This document shows, one piece after another, positions 10,242 through 22,429 of a stretch of 64,000 bases of DNA. The position numbers were made by a program, and so were the translations under genes. Under the pieces are notes generated by a model. It saw only the letters and a list, made by a program, of their open reading frames with translations. It was not told the origin of the DNA and made no database searches. Source of the stretch: Eucommia ulmoides (lineage: Eukaryota; Streptophyta; Magnoliopsida; Garryales; Eucommiaceae); assembly GCA_016647705.1 (NCBI GenBank), contig CM028329.1:62327231-62391230 (forward strand). The letters run 5' to 3'. Position 1 is the stretch's first letter. Each line of letters starts with the position of its first letter.

Positions 10242-10555
10242 TACATAAACATATATCTATATATATATTTGTTTTTGGTTTTCTCTGAAAAATTGGGGTG
10301 CGTTCACCTCTCATAGAGAGATAATTTAAGGGGTCATTTTGTTATTTTAGTATTTAGTTTTTAAATTTTTTTTAAAAAAAAATTATAGGGCCAAGCTAGG
10401 GCCGGGCTTGGGCTTAATTTTTTTTTGTAGGGTCGGACTTGGGCATAAAATTAGGGCCCGATCATAGGGTCGGGTCGGGCTACGACCTAACATTTTTGTG
10501 TAATACCTTAGTCAAAACCCGGCCCGAGCCTGGCCCGGCCCGACCCATGACCATC
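10242..10555. repeat. AT-rich spacer and G/C-rich imperfect inverted repeat
   Basis: After the LTR comes AT-rich DNA. From about 10389 GGGCCAAGCTAGGGCCGGGC-type sequence faces ACCCGGCCCGAGCCTGGCCC near 10517-10548, forming an imperfect inverted repeat with an AT-rich centre. It could be a small foldback element. No flanking duplication was evident. Confidence 0.45.
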
Positions 10556-10715
10556 CCTATCAGCAACAGACGACTGATTGGCAAGTTACTCTATCTTACC
10601 ATCACCAGACCCGATCTAAATTACTCGGTTAATCGTCTCAGTCACTACTCAGCTGCTCCACGTACTCCACATCTTCAAGTAGCTCTTCACATCCTTCAAT
10701 TTTATCAAACATGCT
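10556..10715 (+). pseudogene. Ty1-copia reverse transcriptase/RNase H fragment
   Basis: The frame reads RRLIGKLLYL, TRPDLNYSVNRLS and AAPRTPHLQVALHIL, which matches the end of the copia reverse transcriptase before its RNase H domain. Only about 50 codons survive, with no LTR or other domain nearby, so it is an isolated relic. Confidence 0.85.
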
Positions 10716-11570
10716 ATAACTCGGAATGGAAAATAGGAGAAGACAACTTTAATGCCATGAATCTCTTTATGTGATCTTTGTGTTTGTGTTGATTGGGATG
10801 AAATTTCCATGAATAATATGACATCCTCAATCTCAGTACACAAGCCTGTCATACTAAATTAATAAAACCTTCCTCCATTCCCACTAATTTATTCAATATA
10901 AGTTTTAAAACCAGAAAAAGAGAAGGAAATTTTTTAAATTGTCCTTCAAATTATTTAGTTAATTTTTAGACAAATTTCTAGTTCTTTAGTTAATACAAAA
11001 TTACTTGATTAATTCTTTAATTAACAATTAAATTAATATGATTAAATTTAACTAAAAAATAAATTAAAAGAATATACAATATTGGATTCTTGGTGTTGTG
11101 CATGGCAAGCCAAATATATGTTAGCCGACTAAGATCCTAAAAATATTTATTATTTAAATTAATGTATTATTTAGAGTTTAGGTAGCACTAGGTTGCCCTT
11201 TTTTAATCAATTTTATAGTTATTTTTGGGGATCTTGGTGAACAATTCAAAAACTTAAAATTTTTGTCCATGCAATTTGCACGCTATAATAATTTTTTAGG
11301 AATCCAAAGTTATTGTTCTACACGAAAGTTATTGTGATTTTTTCAAATAAAAAATTATAATAATTTTTATAATGTGTAGTGACTTTAGACTTTTGATAGA
11401 ATTATTAATTTTTAAAAAAAAATTATTATATCAAGTAAGTTGGATAGAATTATTAAATTTTAAAAAAAATTATTATATCAAGTGAGTTGGATGAATAATG
11501 AGTTGTAAAATTTTGGGTTATGACAAAAAAGTCTTGCTTTTATTCTATTTATTTGCCCATTCATCAGGCG
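10716..11570. other. AT-rich intergenic DNA, no gene seen
   Basis: I see no coding frame. A short direct duplication is visible: ATAGAATTATTAA with an A run and TTATTATATCAAGT occurs near 11395-11440 and again near 11444-11485. Confidence 0.5.
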
Positions 11571-12058
11571 GAAGTTTTGCACACGTGTCTGCACACACGC
11601 GGTTACATGTAATAACTTTGTATGTAAACTTTTGTTAGATGTAACAAAAATCACACAAAATACATTTAATTAGTTATAGGTAACTAAATGTATACAAATA
11701 CATATAACTAATATTACACATAATATTACACATATATATGTAATTGTAACATGTAACTAATATTATATAAGTACATGTAACAAAAAATACATAGATATAT
11801 GTAAAAAAATGTAATTATGAAATTATAACTAATATTCGTCACATGTTACATGTAACTAATATTCACTATAAAATCGAATTTACTCACTAAGTTCTCCTTA
11901 CAATTCATGTAATATCTCTACAATCTCTACAATGCGTGACTAAAACTCAAGTGAAATCCAACTTAAGAGACTAAACCAAAACCTACTAATAAAAAAAGAC
12001 TAATGGCGGATTAAACCTTCAAAATAGGACTAATCGCCAATTTTTCCTTTTTTTTTAG
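11571..12058 (+). mobile_element. Dispersed MITE-like repeat, copy 1 of 4 (TTACATGTAACTAATATT family)
   Basis: It starts near GGCGGAAG and contains many near-palindromic TTACATGTAACTAAT blocks, then AAACCAAAACCTACTAA and CGGATTAAACC at the right end. The same order of blocks occurs at about 35769-36470, reverse-complemented at 54580-55222, and in shorter form at 59665-59950. No protein is encoded. Confidence 0.75.
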
Positions 12059-12230
12059 CGGGCTATATCAAAAGGGAGAGTAACCTCAGAAAAATATACA
12101 AAATTATTCTTAGAATATGGGGCGATGCAATTTTATGAGAGACCTAATAAAGATTCTAAGACTTCCTAGTTTAGTTTATTTCCTTTCCTGTTTTGATGCA
12201 CTCCTCTGCTGTTCTTTGTATAGTTTTTGA

Positions 12231-13083
12231 TGTTGTGAAAATCTACCGACCTCTAACCTCCACTTAAAGACCAACACATGGCAGAGCGATCCCCTGTTGA
12301 GGTCCACCTCATCCGCTGAATGACCCCACGATGACTATATGTGGCCCATTTCAGTCACTGGCCTGTGACCAAAGTAATCTTAGGCGTAACGTTTCCTACG
12401 ATTGCGATCAGCAAGCAGGAGCCCAGTGACTTCATCAACTCTCTCTTACCGAGCAACGACCTCATGATGCCGATCTCGTGTGGCCTATCATGGTATGGCC
12501 GAGCTCATCCTGACAAACATCGCCCAACAATCAGCACTAAGGGGTTCTCTATCAAGACTTTTGGGTTAGTCTTCGACTAGTGACCTCCTATGCTACCAAT
12601 AAAGGCTCCATCATCCCTATGGATTGAGTTCTATCTCCTGTTCATCTGGGCTAGTCCATGGGCTCCTCTTGGTGGGCCGAAGGATAAGGCCCAATGACTT
12701 AATCTACTCACGTGCCTCCTCATTGGTCACGCGTCGTGTTATCTTAATGAACCGCGCTCAGTGCCCTAATTTCATGGTGCTAATTATTCTCTTCGCCTAA
12801 AAATAACCTGACATTCAATGCCCATAAGGCTCAACTACCCAATTGAAGTATATAATTGTCTTTCCCCCGAGTTCTTACTCTCACTCTGGGCACACCCCAA
12901 AGGGTCTTTGTATAGGTACCAGTTTGGATTTGAAGACTTTGACCAAAGAACGTTGACTATTGACCGCGGGCTGCCTGGAGAACAACGAACTCCGCCCTCA
13001 AGACCGCTAACTAAACAACAAAAATCTTCACGTGTGTGTTAACCTGACCAACTGCGGATGTTAATTTAATTTAGACACCAACA
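12231..13083. mobile_element. Possible degenerate solo LTR or retroelement remnant
   Basis: This block is less AT-rich than its neighbours. It begins TGTTGTGAAAA and ends GACACCAACA, so it has TGTTG..CAACA ends. Flanking bases do not give a clean 5-bp duplication, and no gag-pol sequence is present. Short frames in it (for example 12341-12580) show no known domain. Confidence 0.35.
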
Positions 13084-13224
13084 AATTTTTTTAATGTTAA
13101 TTACAAGATGGAGATCTTGGTTTTGAAACTAATCAGAATTAGATTGAATAAAAAAACTTAGAACATATCAAGAATCTAACAAAAATAAGCAACAATTAAG
13201 CCAACGTGAATGATGCTGCTAAAA

Positions 13225-16215
13225 CTAGGTTTGATGGCCTTGTTTTTGAACATTCATAAGGCCCTTTGTCAACCAAATGGCAGTCTCTCTCGATGAAACT
13301 GCTTCTTCCCCAAATGGTCTTAGCACACCAGCAAGTTCCTCGAGCCTATCCCGTCCCAGCAGCCATGCACAAACTTCAAGAAGCGACTCCATTGCTTCTG
13401 CTCTCTGAGAATCCTGCTTTTTTATTCCAGTTTTACCGCCTTTTTCACCTTCCGGTGCCCAATTTTTCGTGTTAGAATCCTCAACCGTTGCCTCTTCTTG
13501 GCGGTTATCAGTTAATGTACTCCCCATTGTGGTCTCTGATTTTGTGCTTGCATTCTGCTTCAGACAGATGGTTTCAAGTACTCTTGAATTTTCCTTTCCA
13601 CATTTGGTATCCATGCATTTAGACGGCTTTTCAGACAGCTGATTTCGTGTTGATTTATGTTTGGAAGCGTTTTCAGGCATTATTGGAAGAAAAACAGGCG
13701 ATAAGTTGCTGCACCGAGCAACGTATGGCTGTAAATGTGGATGCCTCAGAAGTTCCGCAGCCTATAATAGATACAATTGGCCATCATGTCAATTAATATT
13801 GCAACTATATATCGGGGTTGAGCATATAATTAACTAACCAACTAACTAACCGTTGGTCTGTGTTCCGGGCTTTTTCTCAGCATGGTTTTGATCAATTGTT
13901 TCCTGTAATTATCATAACAAACTCATACCTCAATTGTTTCCTAGTACAGAATGTATGAATTTCATGAGTGCACTATGAATGTCACTTACAATGTGGAGGA
14001 ATAGATAGTGGGGAGAGGAGAAACGGAAGATCGGTTTATTTTTTGGATGAGTCCAGCCATGTCCTGTATCATCAGATAGATCAGACACATCGATTACTTG
14101 AGAGTGTTCAAACCACTGTATAAGTCTTGACTATAGTTATTTTTAAGTTGGAACCCCTAATAATTTATTTACTACATATTTGAAGTGAAAGATTTACCGG
14201 AGCTCTGAATGCAGGTCGATGAGCGGCTATCTCGAACATACAACAACCTGAGACGACATATAGAACATCGATTAGGAAAGCAAAAAACAAAAACAAAAAC
14301 AGGGAAGTGGAATGATCTACCTAGGGACCATATGTCTGATTTGTAGCCATAAGGTACACCGGCCAAAAGCTCGGGACACATGTATTTTGGTGTGCCAACA
14401 ACCTACATAAAAAAATTCAGATTATGTAACAAAAATTAATCAAATTCTAGACGAAAACATGAGCTTATAATGTCTGCATTCTGCGAGTCCTACATCGGGT
14501 TAGGAAAGTAAAAACAGGTAAATAATTTATACCGATGATGTAAGGTCGTCTTCGTTGAGTAGTTTCGCAAGTCCAAAGTCACCTGTAAATGAATATTTTG
14601 TTCCATGAGATCAGAACAAACTGCCTCTCCATAGAATTAGCTAAATTATGCAGACCCTTTTTTGCCTTAATTCTTACCAAGTCTTATTTCGCCGTCTTTT
14701 GTAAGAAATATGTTTGAACACTGGGAGTAACAGAAAAACAATGGTTTAGGATCATGACATGTCTGGTGCTGTGTTAGTCATTTGCAGACGCTCGATGAGA
14801 TTCATACCTTTAGATCCCTGTGGATGACACGGTTCGAGTGAAGATAATCCATAGCCACCAACAGCTGAGTTAGCCATTTGCAGAGCTTCTATAACACGAA
14901 GGAACAAAATCAAAACTGAATGCATTAAGTACTTATCAACGCCGTCTTTAGTTTCATGCTGTATGCATCTTTGTTACCTCCTCAGGGAAATAAGTTCCTC
15001 GAGATTTCTTAATTTTCTGAGACCTGAAAAAATTAAGGACACAGACAATCAAATCAACACATTTCTGGTCTCAATACAATCAAAACATGAAAATGAACGG
15101 ACATTGCTTACATACATGTCTCCTCCTTGGCAGTAGCTTGTCACAATGCACACACAGCAAGCCTGTATAATGTCATCACCCACCAAACATCCTAGTAAAT
15201 AAGGTAGTTTTGAAGCAATTAAGAACATGGTTTTGTTATTATTACTATTACCTTGTCAACCCATGCATCTTTGTACTCGACAATGTATGGGTTGTTTAGC
15301 TTTGCCATTAATTTCATCTGCAAGAATGGTTTTTTTACTTCGTTAGGAGGTTACAACTTAAAACCGGTATCAAGTGGAATAACTCTTTTGACTTATATAC
15401 TGGTTTGAGCACACGCAAATGATCAATGTGAGACATGAATCCAACATGTGCCCTTAAGCGCAACTTTCAGGGTGATCTTGAGTCTCTCTCAAACCCAAAA
15501 GCTAACTGGTGAAACTTTTCCTTACACTTATAATCTGACCACTAGCCCCTTTCATATCCGATATGAGATAAACCTAACAAGTTATCCCTCACACATCGGA
15601 TCTTTGGTCGGCTAACCATCGATCAGTCTCTTCCTTTATGTTTATTGGGTCACAGTGATTATATTCTGGGCTCTGATAATAGTGTAGGGGTGGATTCTGA
15701 TACCAATGTAGCGAGGTCTTGGACTTCTCTCAATCTCAAAGAGTTAGGTGAGTTCTTCCATCACACTTATAATTTGACATCCAGTCTTTTCTATATTCGA
15801 TGTGGGATAAATCCAATAGTACGAAAAAATTGATCATAAGAAAATGATTAGAAATGTGTATTCTCGGGTTATGCGGATAATTTGATTACGAGTGAAGGAA
15901 GAGAGACGAATTCCTATAAATATATTGAAATCTAACCTCCTGAAGAGCAGTGAGCTTGAATTTCTCTGTTTGCTTAGCCAAACGAATCTTCTTCATCACA
16001 TACCTGCATAAAAAATTAAACTGACATCGTATTAGAGCAGCCTTTTGGTCTGTTTCTTCACTGTCTGATTCCCTGTTTAAACGAAACAAGACATACTTTT
16101 TTCCCTCATTCTTGTGAAGAACAACAAAAGCTGCTCCAAATGCCCCTCTTCCAATCTGCTCCATCACTTCATAATCTTCCATCTTTGATCCGAATTCGTC
16201 TTTCTCAATCTCCAT
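13225..16215 (-). CDS. NEK: NIMA-related (NEK) serine/threonine protein kinase, short form
   Basis: The spliced minus-strand model has 13 exons: 16215-16097, 16003-15937, 15317-15252, 15162-15116, 15023-14978, 14888-14808, 14720-14678, 14582-14533, 14402-14321, 14247-14198, 14063-13990, 13902-13851 and 13761-13225. All introns are GT-AG and phases agree, giving 437 aa. The kinase domain spans about residues 15-270: glycine loop IGRGAFG (21-27), catalytic lysine in YVMKKI (44), HRDLK (138-142), DFG (158-160), GTPKYMCPE (176-184). The order and sequence ([25 protein letters not shown]) are those of plant NEKs, which act on microtubule organisation and directional cell growth. The tail of about 165 residues has no recognised domain. 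Length matches the short Arabidopsis NEK of about 430 aa rather than the 956-aa type. The start at 16215 was chosen over Met at 16182 (MEDYE) and an upstream in-frame Met at 16293 that adds unrelated residues. Intron 2 carries TRIM copies. Confidence 0.92.
15345..15465 (-). mobile_element. TRIM family C fragment in NEK intron 2
   Basis: On the minus strand it reads TGTTGGATTCATGTCTCACA, then AGTATATAAGTC and TTTTAAGTTGTAACCTCCTAA. Related sequence occurs at 32156-32300, 51720-51970 and as a short piece at 14085-14135. It has LTR-like features (TG start, TATA-like box), but no complete copy in this window defines its ends. Confidence 0.5.
15467..15820 (-). mobile_element. TRIM family B element with two LTRs in NEK intron 2
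   Basis: On the minus strand an LTR (about 15820 to 15703) with TTATCCCACATCG and AAATTATAAGTGTG ends CTCGCTACA and is followed by TTGGTATCAGAATCC, a primer site for initiator tRNA-Met. A short non-coding centre follows, then a second LTR (about 15590 to 15467) with the same AGATTATAAGTGT block. Two small direct LTRs, a tRNA-Met primer site and no coding sequence define a TRIM. It lies in reverse orientation to the window and in the same orientation as the NEK gene. Confidence 0.75.
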
Positions 16216-18797
16216 GAAAGCTTCAAAGTGTTCTTCAATGGCGATGGAAATAAATATGAAATCCCTGAATTTAAGGCTATTTTTGAGAATCACAGGAAGT
16301 GTTAGGTGGAGCTAAGGCATTAAAAAGGGAATCATAGGAGAGCCATGAACAAGTGATAAAAGGGCATTGAAGAACAAAATTTATTGCATAAAAAAAAACA
16401 AAAATGTGAAGAATTTGAAAGAGGGAGGTGGGTAGAATTTTTAAATGGGAAAGGAGGGAAGATTTGAAGGAAAAGCAAAGATATATAAAGAATGGGGAAA
16501 AAAAGGTTTCCATGACAGCAAAAGAGAAATTGCTTGTGTTTCCAGATTTCTGGTATATCTTTATCATCTAGTGGTTGGTCTGTCATTATCTCTCAACTGA
16601 TTGTCTGAAGGCCTCAACTCTCTCTCTCTCTCTCTCTCTAGGATGCTCTTGGAGAACGAGGATAAATCACTTTGGGTTGGTTGGTTTGTAGGAATCATTG
16701 CATTCATTGAATTGAAGATCTTAATTTAAGGACGTTGATAATGCCTTTTTATTTTGGATGCCGGTAAATTTATCTGCGTTGCATCTCTGGTGTAAAAATT
16801 AATAGACTTTTAAGTTAAATTTCAACGGAGTAATGGTGCGAAAAATCGTGAATCGTATTTTTTTTTTTTTTGGCTACGTATGTTGTGGGGAATTGATGAA
16901 TTTAAGACAATTAATTGTGTGAACTGTACAATGAACCAACCAGTACCTAGTACATTACCATGAAAATCCATTAGATGGGCTCAAAATCGCTTGAGATGGG
17001 CTCACAAGATATAGGCCCCAAAGATTTTGGGCTTTGATACATTTATATATATATATATATATGTGTGTGTGAAATCCGAAATTTCTAAATATCAATAAAA
17101 TTTGCAGAGGCCTGCAACCATCTCCCCCAACCCCCTCTCTCGATCTCGATGCCATAGATGAACGGCAACTAGCCGTCGTTGCCGAACAATTTCTGCCCAA
17201 CCACGATCGCCGCCGCCGTCACTGTCATTCAATCTTCACCTTCTTTATCTCTATCTACACAGTCGTCGCCGCTGTCTATTCGCAATCGCCATTGTCGTTG
17301 TCCCTTCGCCTTTGACGACGTGAACCGACGGCGCGGTGCTCGTCTTCTTCCTCTATCGTTCAGATCTGTGGCTGTCCCCTCTCTCTCTCTCTCTCGTTCA
17401 GATGCCTATTGCCACCGTGCTTCGATTTGCGAAGACCATGAACGGCGGTTGGGTTGTTGTGGATTACGGTGAACAATTTGGCGGTGGATGTTCACAACAA
17501 TCGATCTTGCGGTGGTTGACTCTAGATCTCAGCCTAGTTCATCGTTTATTCATCATATGTGAATATTCATACCGTTGTGTCTTTATTTTTTTGTGAATGT
17601 TCAAGTTTGTTTTGTTTTCTGTGAATGTTTTGCAATAGATTAAATCTGTTTTGTTTTTATTGTTGTTTTGTTGATTGTTTATGTGTTTTGTTTGAATGTT
17701 CATGTTGAGTTGTTCCTCATTCTCAGATTTGGTTTGAATGTTTTCATATCTGATTTATCTCTTTTCATTTTTTAGATCTCGGTGAATGTTTGTGTGAAAA
17801 AACACAGATCTAATGTTCATTTCTCAGTGTGTGGGTTGATAGATGTTGATTTTGCGATTTTGTGAATATTCATGTCAATTTTTGTTAGATATATTTTGAA
17901 TTTGCAATTTTTGTAAATATTCTCAGATTTTAATTTGTTGTTCAGACAGTGAATATGTGTATCATGAATGTTGGTTTAAATGTTCATATTGATTTGCTCT
18001 CGTTCTCAGATCTTAATTTCCAAAAACATGAACATTCACAAATCTACAAAAAGTTTTCCAAAAAAATTGAAATTCATATTGTCGGAAAAATGATTTTTTG
18101 TGGATTAATTTGGTGCATTTTTTTATTTTTATTTCTATCAATCATGAATCGTGAGAGATGATTTTGACAATTTTGTAGGTTTTGAAAAAGTGAATATTTA
18201 TATTTTTTAACAGAATGACATAAATTGTATATATAACACAAATAAGAGGTAATGGTCAGGGACTAAATTCTAAGAAAGTTACGGGGACAAAAAACTTAAT
18301 GTAGGCATTTAGAAGATCATTTTCTCAATACACTATCTTATAAGGACCAAATAATAAAATTCTCTTTTTTTATACATTATTTTTGAATTCTAGTTGATTT
18401 TGATTTTTTTAATATTTTAAAATAATTAATTAACTAAAAACATATTTGATAACACTCAAAATTGAGTATTGAAAACTTATTAGTGTCGAATATGAAATAT
18501 TAAAATTATAAGTGTTGAATTTATTAAGTGTATCAAGTATTTTTTGTTTTTCGTTATTTTTGTATACTTTTCTCGTAAGATATTATTTTGCTACAACTTT
18601 ATCTCTATTATTTCTCGATCTACTACATCTAAATCTATAATTGCCTGTCTATAATTTTTTTTTCACAATATTTTTCAGTATTGATGTTAAATGATAATCG
18701 TAATAGATAGATAAATGTCCGATAACTTCAAGTGAGAAGTTGTAAAAAAAAATGAATCATTTATCATTTAAAATTTTGAAATCTTTTTAAATAATAC
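16216..18797. other. Upstream region of NEK and non-coding DNA with repeats
   Basis: A CT microsatellite at about 16617-16640 lies in the presumed NEK promoter or leader. A TA run is at 17045-17062. The interval 17110-17600 is GC-richer, with open frames of low-complexity Ser/Arg/Leu sequence and no domain. From 17560 to 18160 there are many loosely repeated TGAATGTTCATGTT-type words, suggesting an old decayed tandem or dispersed repeat. I see no supportable gene. Confidence 0.5.
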
Positions 18798-18800
18798 TTA

Positions 18801-19448
18801 GGTTGCTTTTGGGTAAGGGATTTCTAGAGAGGATTTCATTTGTTTAGAGGATTTTAAAATTTTCTTTTTGACAAATTTTTTGTTTGGGTTGTATGAGAGA
18901 GGGAATTGTAAAATTCTTTTAAATCCCAAATTAGAGTGAAAAGAGGATTTGAAAATCCCTTCGAGAGAGGTGGAATTTGATCGACTTCGTCGCTTCTTCG
19001 TTCCTTCATCGTCGCAGCTTCGCCGTCGCCGTTCATCTTCGTCTTCATCATCGATCGTCTTCTCAATCTTCGTCGTCGTAGCGGCTTCGTCGGTTGTCGT
19101 CTTCGTCTTTGTTGTTCGTCTTCGTTGTCGTCTTAGCTTCATCAGTTGTCTTCTCCATCTTCGTCGGTCGTCTTCTTCGTTAGTCGTTGTCTTCAGGTAA
19201 GGGTTCGATTTCGTGGGGAGTATTGTTGGGTTCTCAATTTCTTCATCAGTCGTCTTCAATTAAGATTCTGATTCCAATTTCACCCATTCTCAATTTAAGG
19301 TTCCAATTTCTGATTTAGGGTTCTCAATTTCACTTGAGTTTTGTTCTTGGTTTTATTCAAATAAGAAATTTGTAAAATGACGGAATTTTGAAATTCCTTA
19401 ATTTTACAAATTTCTTAGATTTGTCAAATCCTTTACTTAAACGCAACC
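18801..19448. mobile_element. Harbinger-type non-autonomous DNA transposon with TTA target duplication
   Basis: The ends GGTTGCTTTTGGGTAAGGGA (left) and, reversed, GGTTGCGTTTAAGTAAAGGA (right) are imperfect inverted repeats flanked on both sides by TTA (18798-18800, 19449-19451). The centre holds TCGTC-rich simple sequence (about 18980-19200) that reads open on both strands but is not a gene. No transposase is present. Confidence 0.75.
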
Positions 19449-19489
19449 TTATATATTTTAAGCAGATATTTTATTTTATTATTAAACAC

Positions 19490-19615
19490 ACTCAATTTAC
19501 CAACATAGTATACCATAAGTGGTAAAATACGCTTGAGTTAAAACAGTTAAAAGACCTCTACTAGGTTCAAGAGTTCAAACCTGCGAAAAAATACTTGTTA
19601 GGAGGGGTAGTCACG
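19490..19615 (+). mobile_element. Possible tRNA-derived SINE remnant
   Basis: ACCATAAGTGGTAAAATACGC resembles a tRNA box A and GAGTTCAAACCTGC resembles box B, about 50 bases apart. No tail or flanking repeat was resolved. Confidence 0.3.
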
Positions 19616-20199
19616 TACCCCGAATAAGGACACTTGGGCTCTAAGTTCAATTGGGCCCTATGATAATGGGTTACTTTGGGTTTCCCTTGAAAAGGCCTTA
19701 TAGAAAACGGGCTCGTTTCTCATGAAAAATCTTGGCCCATTTACCCAAAAATATCACTCTTTGTTGACCCACGTGGAATACTACATTTGTACCTGTATTC
19801 CACCACATATTATTTATTAAAAAAAACCATATTTATGTCTAGTTATTACAAAGAAAAATACTTTTAGGACTTGGATTTCTTAAATAATATTTTTAGGGAT
19901 CGAATTTTGAGAGATTGTGAATGAACAATGCTCTATTAGGAGAGGTATCTCGCTTCTGGTGTCCGACAGTATTTCGAGGAATTAGTCTCTGCCGACCGTA
20001 GTTCGAGGATAAACTGGGAAACTGAAAAAAAAAAAGAAAAAGAATAATAATGGCAAAATCGTCGTTGTACGTATGAACAGAGGGCAAAAATGGTACATAA
20101 AAATATGCAGCATGAAAGGGCGAGTAGGAATCGCACACGATGCACCTAATCGGCAATAATCTTTCTTCCTTCAGAGAAATTCATAAAGCCATTAGGGGG

Positions 20200-20268
20200 G
20201 TAGAGAGAGAAAACCCCAAGAGGAACGCGCTGCTCTCTCTCTCCTCGACGATCTTCTATCTGTTTCCG
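20200..20268 (+). other. Presumed 5' UTR exon of the SAP gene
   Basis: A CT-rich leader ends GTTTCCG before the strong 5' splice site GTGAGT at 20269. The matching acceptor is GGTGCAG ending at 21622, 13 bases before the start codon, giving a leader intron of about 1.35 kb. A leader intron in front of a single-exon CDS is usual for plant SAP genes. The transcript start itself is not defined. Confidence 0.6.
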
Positions 20269-21329
20269 GTGAGTTTTCTTCATCGTTTTCCGATATGCAT
20301 GTGTAGAATCAGAGATTTGATTCGTCTGAGCGGTTTTGATGGATCTATCAGATGAATAGTTTGTTTTTTTGAATTGAATTTTGATGCGTGTTTGGTTTAA
20401 TCCATGGAAATAGGGCTTTTCCTTCTGTTTTAACTGTTATGAATTTTTGAATTTCTGTGATTTTTTGTATCTAATCGCGGATTATAATTGGGGTTTTAAG
20501 GATAATTTTAGGGTTGTTCTTTGTTTTTTTTTGTTCGCGATTGAAATTTCGAATTCCGGTAGAGAAATTCGGTCGTTAGGACAACTATTGACGTGTTCGA
20601 TTGAAACACATGTTTTACTGGAATTGATTGTCGTGCTTGAAGATTTAAATCTGCTTATTAATTCATGTTATACTGGGATTGAAACCAAAATAGGATCACA
20701 TGTGGCTCGAATGTAAACAAGTTGATGCTTATCCGGAAACATACTGACACTGTGCTGCTGCTGCTGCTATATTGATGAATGCTGTGTGCAGACATATTAA
20801 CATGATTCTAACATGGACCATAGTCATGTCTGAGTTAAGGTTTTACATGGGACCACTGGTTCCATATTCAATACTCAGGATTTCATTCGGTCATGTATAG
20901 ATATCTGGTGCATCTACTTATTATTGGAAATTGGAATTATTAGTGTATACCGGTGCCTTAAGGTATGGATTGTAATTTAAATAGTTAAATTAGAAGGGGA
21001 AAAAAAGAAGGATAATCATAAATCGTGATGGTGACCAACCCAGCTTGCATCGTTCCAACAACCAGCGTGGAGGAAATTGGTGATTGTTCAATGAAGGGAT
21101 GGAAAAAAAGGGGGGGGGGGGGGGTTCATGAGGGGATGGGTTAGAAAGAGGTGTAGGCACGAGTATATAGAGGGGTGGTGATGGTGATGAGGTGAATTTT
21201 GTATGTGTGTGTGTGAGAGAGAGAGATGAGTCGTGAGGGAATGGGGCAAAAAGAGGTATGCATGAGTAGAGGGGCGGGGATGAGCACGGGTTGCGATGGC
21301 GATGACATGAAGTCTGTGTATGTGAAGGT

Positions 21330-21600
21330 GAGTCGGTGGGTAACCTTAATGTTAAAATGTTGTTTGATGTTAACAGTTGTATCTAAAATTTAAGGTAAAA
21401 AATGCCTCAAATATAAAATATGTCATGATTTATAAATAGATTGGCGATTATTTTTAAATTGAAAAGCATATTAGATATTTGAGTCGGTGGCTAAAACCTA
21501 ATGTTAACATGTTGTTTGATGTTAATAGTGGGATCTAAAATTTAATCCAATGGCAAAAAAATGTCTCAAATGTAAAATACGTCAATAGTTTGGCGATTAT
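21330..21600 (+). repeat. Tandem duplication in the SAP leader intron
   Basis: GAGTCGGTGG, TGTTGTTTGATGTTAA and ATCTAAAATTTAA, followed by a run with ATGTCTCAAATGTAAAATA, occur twice in the same order (from about 21331 and 21481), giving units of about 150 and 120 bp. A second, looser duplication of a G-rich block (GGGGTGGTGATGGTGATGA / GGGGCGGGGATGAGCACGGG) lies at 21125-21310, next to a G run at 21108-21123. Confidence 0.75.
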
Positions 21601-21635
21601 TTCTGAAGTGAAAATGGTGCAGGAGAGGTGCGAAG

Positions 21636-22127
21636 ATGGAGCATGACGAGACAGGATGCCACCCTCCACCAGAAGGTCCAATTCTGTGTATAAACAATTG
21701 CGGGTTTTTCGGAAGTGCAGCGACAATGAACATGTGCTCAAAATGCCACAAGGACATCGTGCTGAAACAAGAACAGACCAAGATCGCTGCATCATCGATT
21801 ATCGAGAACATAGTCAATGGTTCATCGAATGGGAGTGAGAAACAACCCGTTATTGCTCAAGCTCATTTGGGCGAAGCAAAAGCTGCCATCTGTCTTCCTC
21901 CATCTCATGATTCAAGTACCTCCGTGGAGACTGGTCCTAGCCGGTGCACCACTTGCAAGAAACGGGTCGGTTTAACAGGATTCAAATGCCGGTGTGGTAA
22001 CCTTTTCTGTGGATCCCATCGCTATTCGGACAAACACAGGTGCCCGTTTGATTATCGTACTGTTGCCCAGGATGCCATAGCGAAGGCCAACCCTGTTGTG
22101 AAGGCAGAGAAGCTGGATAAGATCTAG
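21636..22127 (+). CDS. SAP: Stress-associated protein with A20 and AN1 zinc fingers
   Basis: The frame encodes 163 aa without introns. The N-terminal A20 finger has Cys18, Cys22, Cys34 and Cys37 ([19 protein letters not shown]). The C-terminal AN1 finger has Cys104, Cys107, Cys118, Cys120, Cys125, His128, His134 and Cys136 ([22 protein letters not shown]). The linker is Ser-rich. Size, order and the ending AEKLDKI are typical of plant SAP proteins, in which A20 binds ubiquitin and can confer E3 ligase activity, and which are linked to abiotic stress tolerance. The ATG at 21636 is the first Met of the conserved MEHDETGC start. A leader intron (20269-21622) precedes it. Purine-rich GAGAGA follows the stop. 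Assigning it to a numbered SAP would need a phylogeny. Confidence 0.96.
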   Translation: MEHDETGCHPPPEGPILCINNCGFFGSAATMNMCSKCHKDIVLKQEQTKIAASSIIENIVNGSSNGSEKQPVIAQAHLGEAKAAICLPPSHDSSTSVETGPSRCTTCKKRVGLTGFKCRCGNLFCGSHRYSDKHRCPFDYRTVAQDAIAKANPVVKAEKLDKI

Positions 22128-22429
22128 AGAGAGAGAAGAGAGAGAGGAGATGGGGTTGGCTGTCTGGATTATGATATGATCAAAAATGTATTTCTCAATA
22201 GGGCAGGCAATTTGGGCATAAACTGTTTTTATGTTCTTCTCTGTGATTTGTCGTGGGTTTGTTTAGTGTTGTATGGTGCTGCTTTGTGTGTCTTGTTTAT
22301 GGTACATTATGCCATTTTCTATATGCTAGTAGATCTTAAAATGGCATGTGCTATCATTCATTCATAATATTGAATGCTCTTGTTGCTATATATCTATCTT
22401 TATCTTCTACTTCATTTTTTTTCATCTTT

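Noticed and set aside
12341-13042. Possible small genes in the GC-richer block at 12.2-13.1 kb
   Set aside because: No recognised domain, and the block looks like a decayed LTR.
18798-19259. Arg/Thr-rich protein on the minus strand
   Set aside because: It is a TCGTC simple repeat inside a Harbinger-type element and reads open on both strands.
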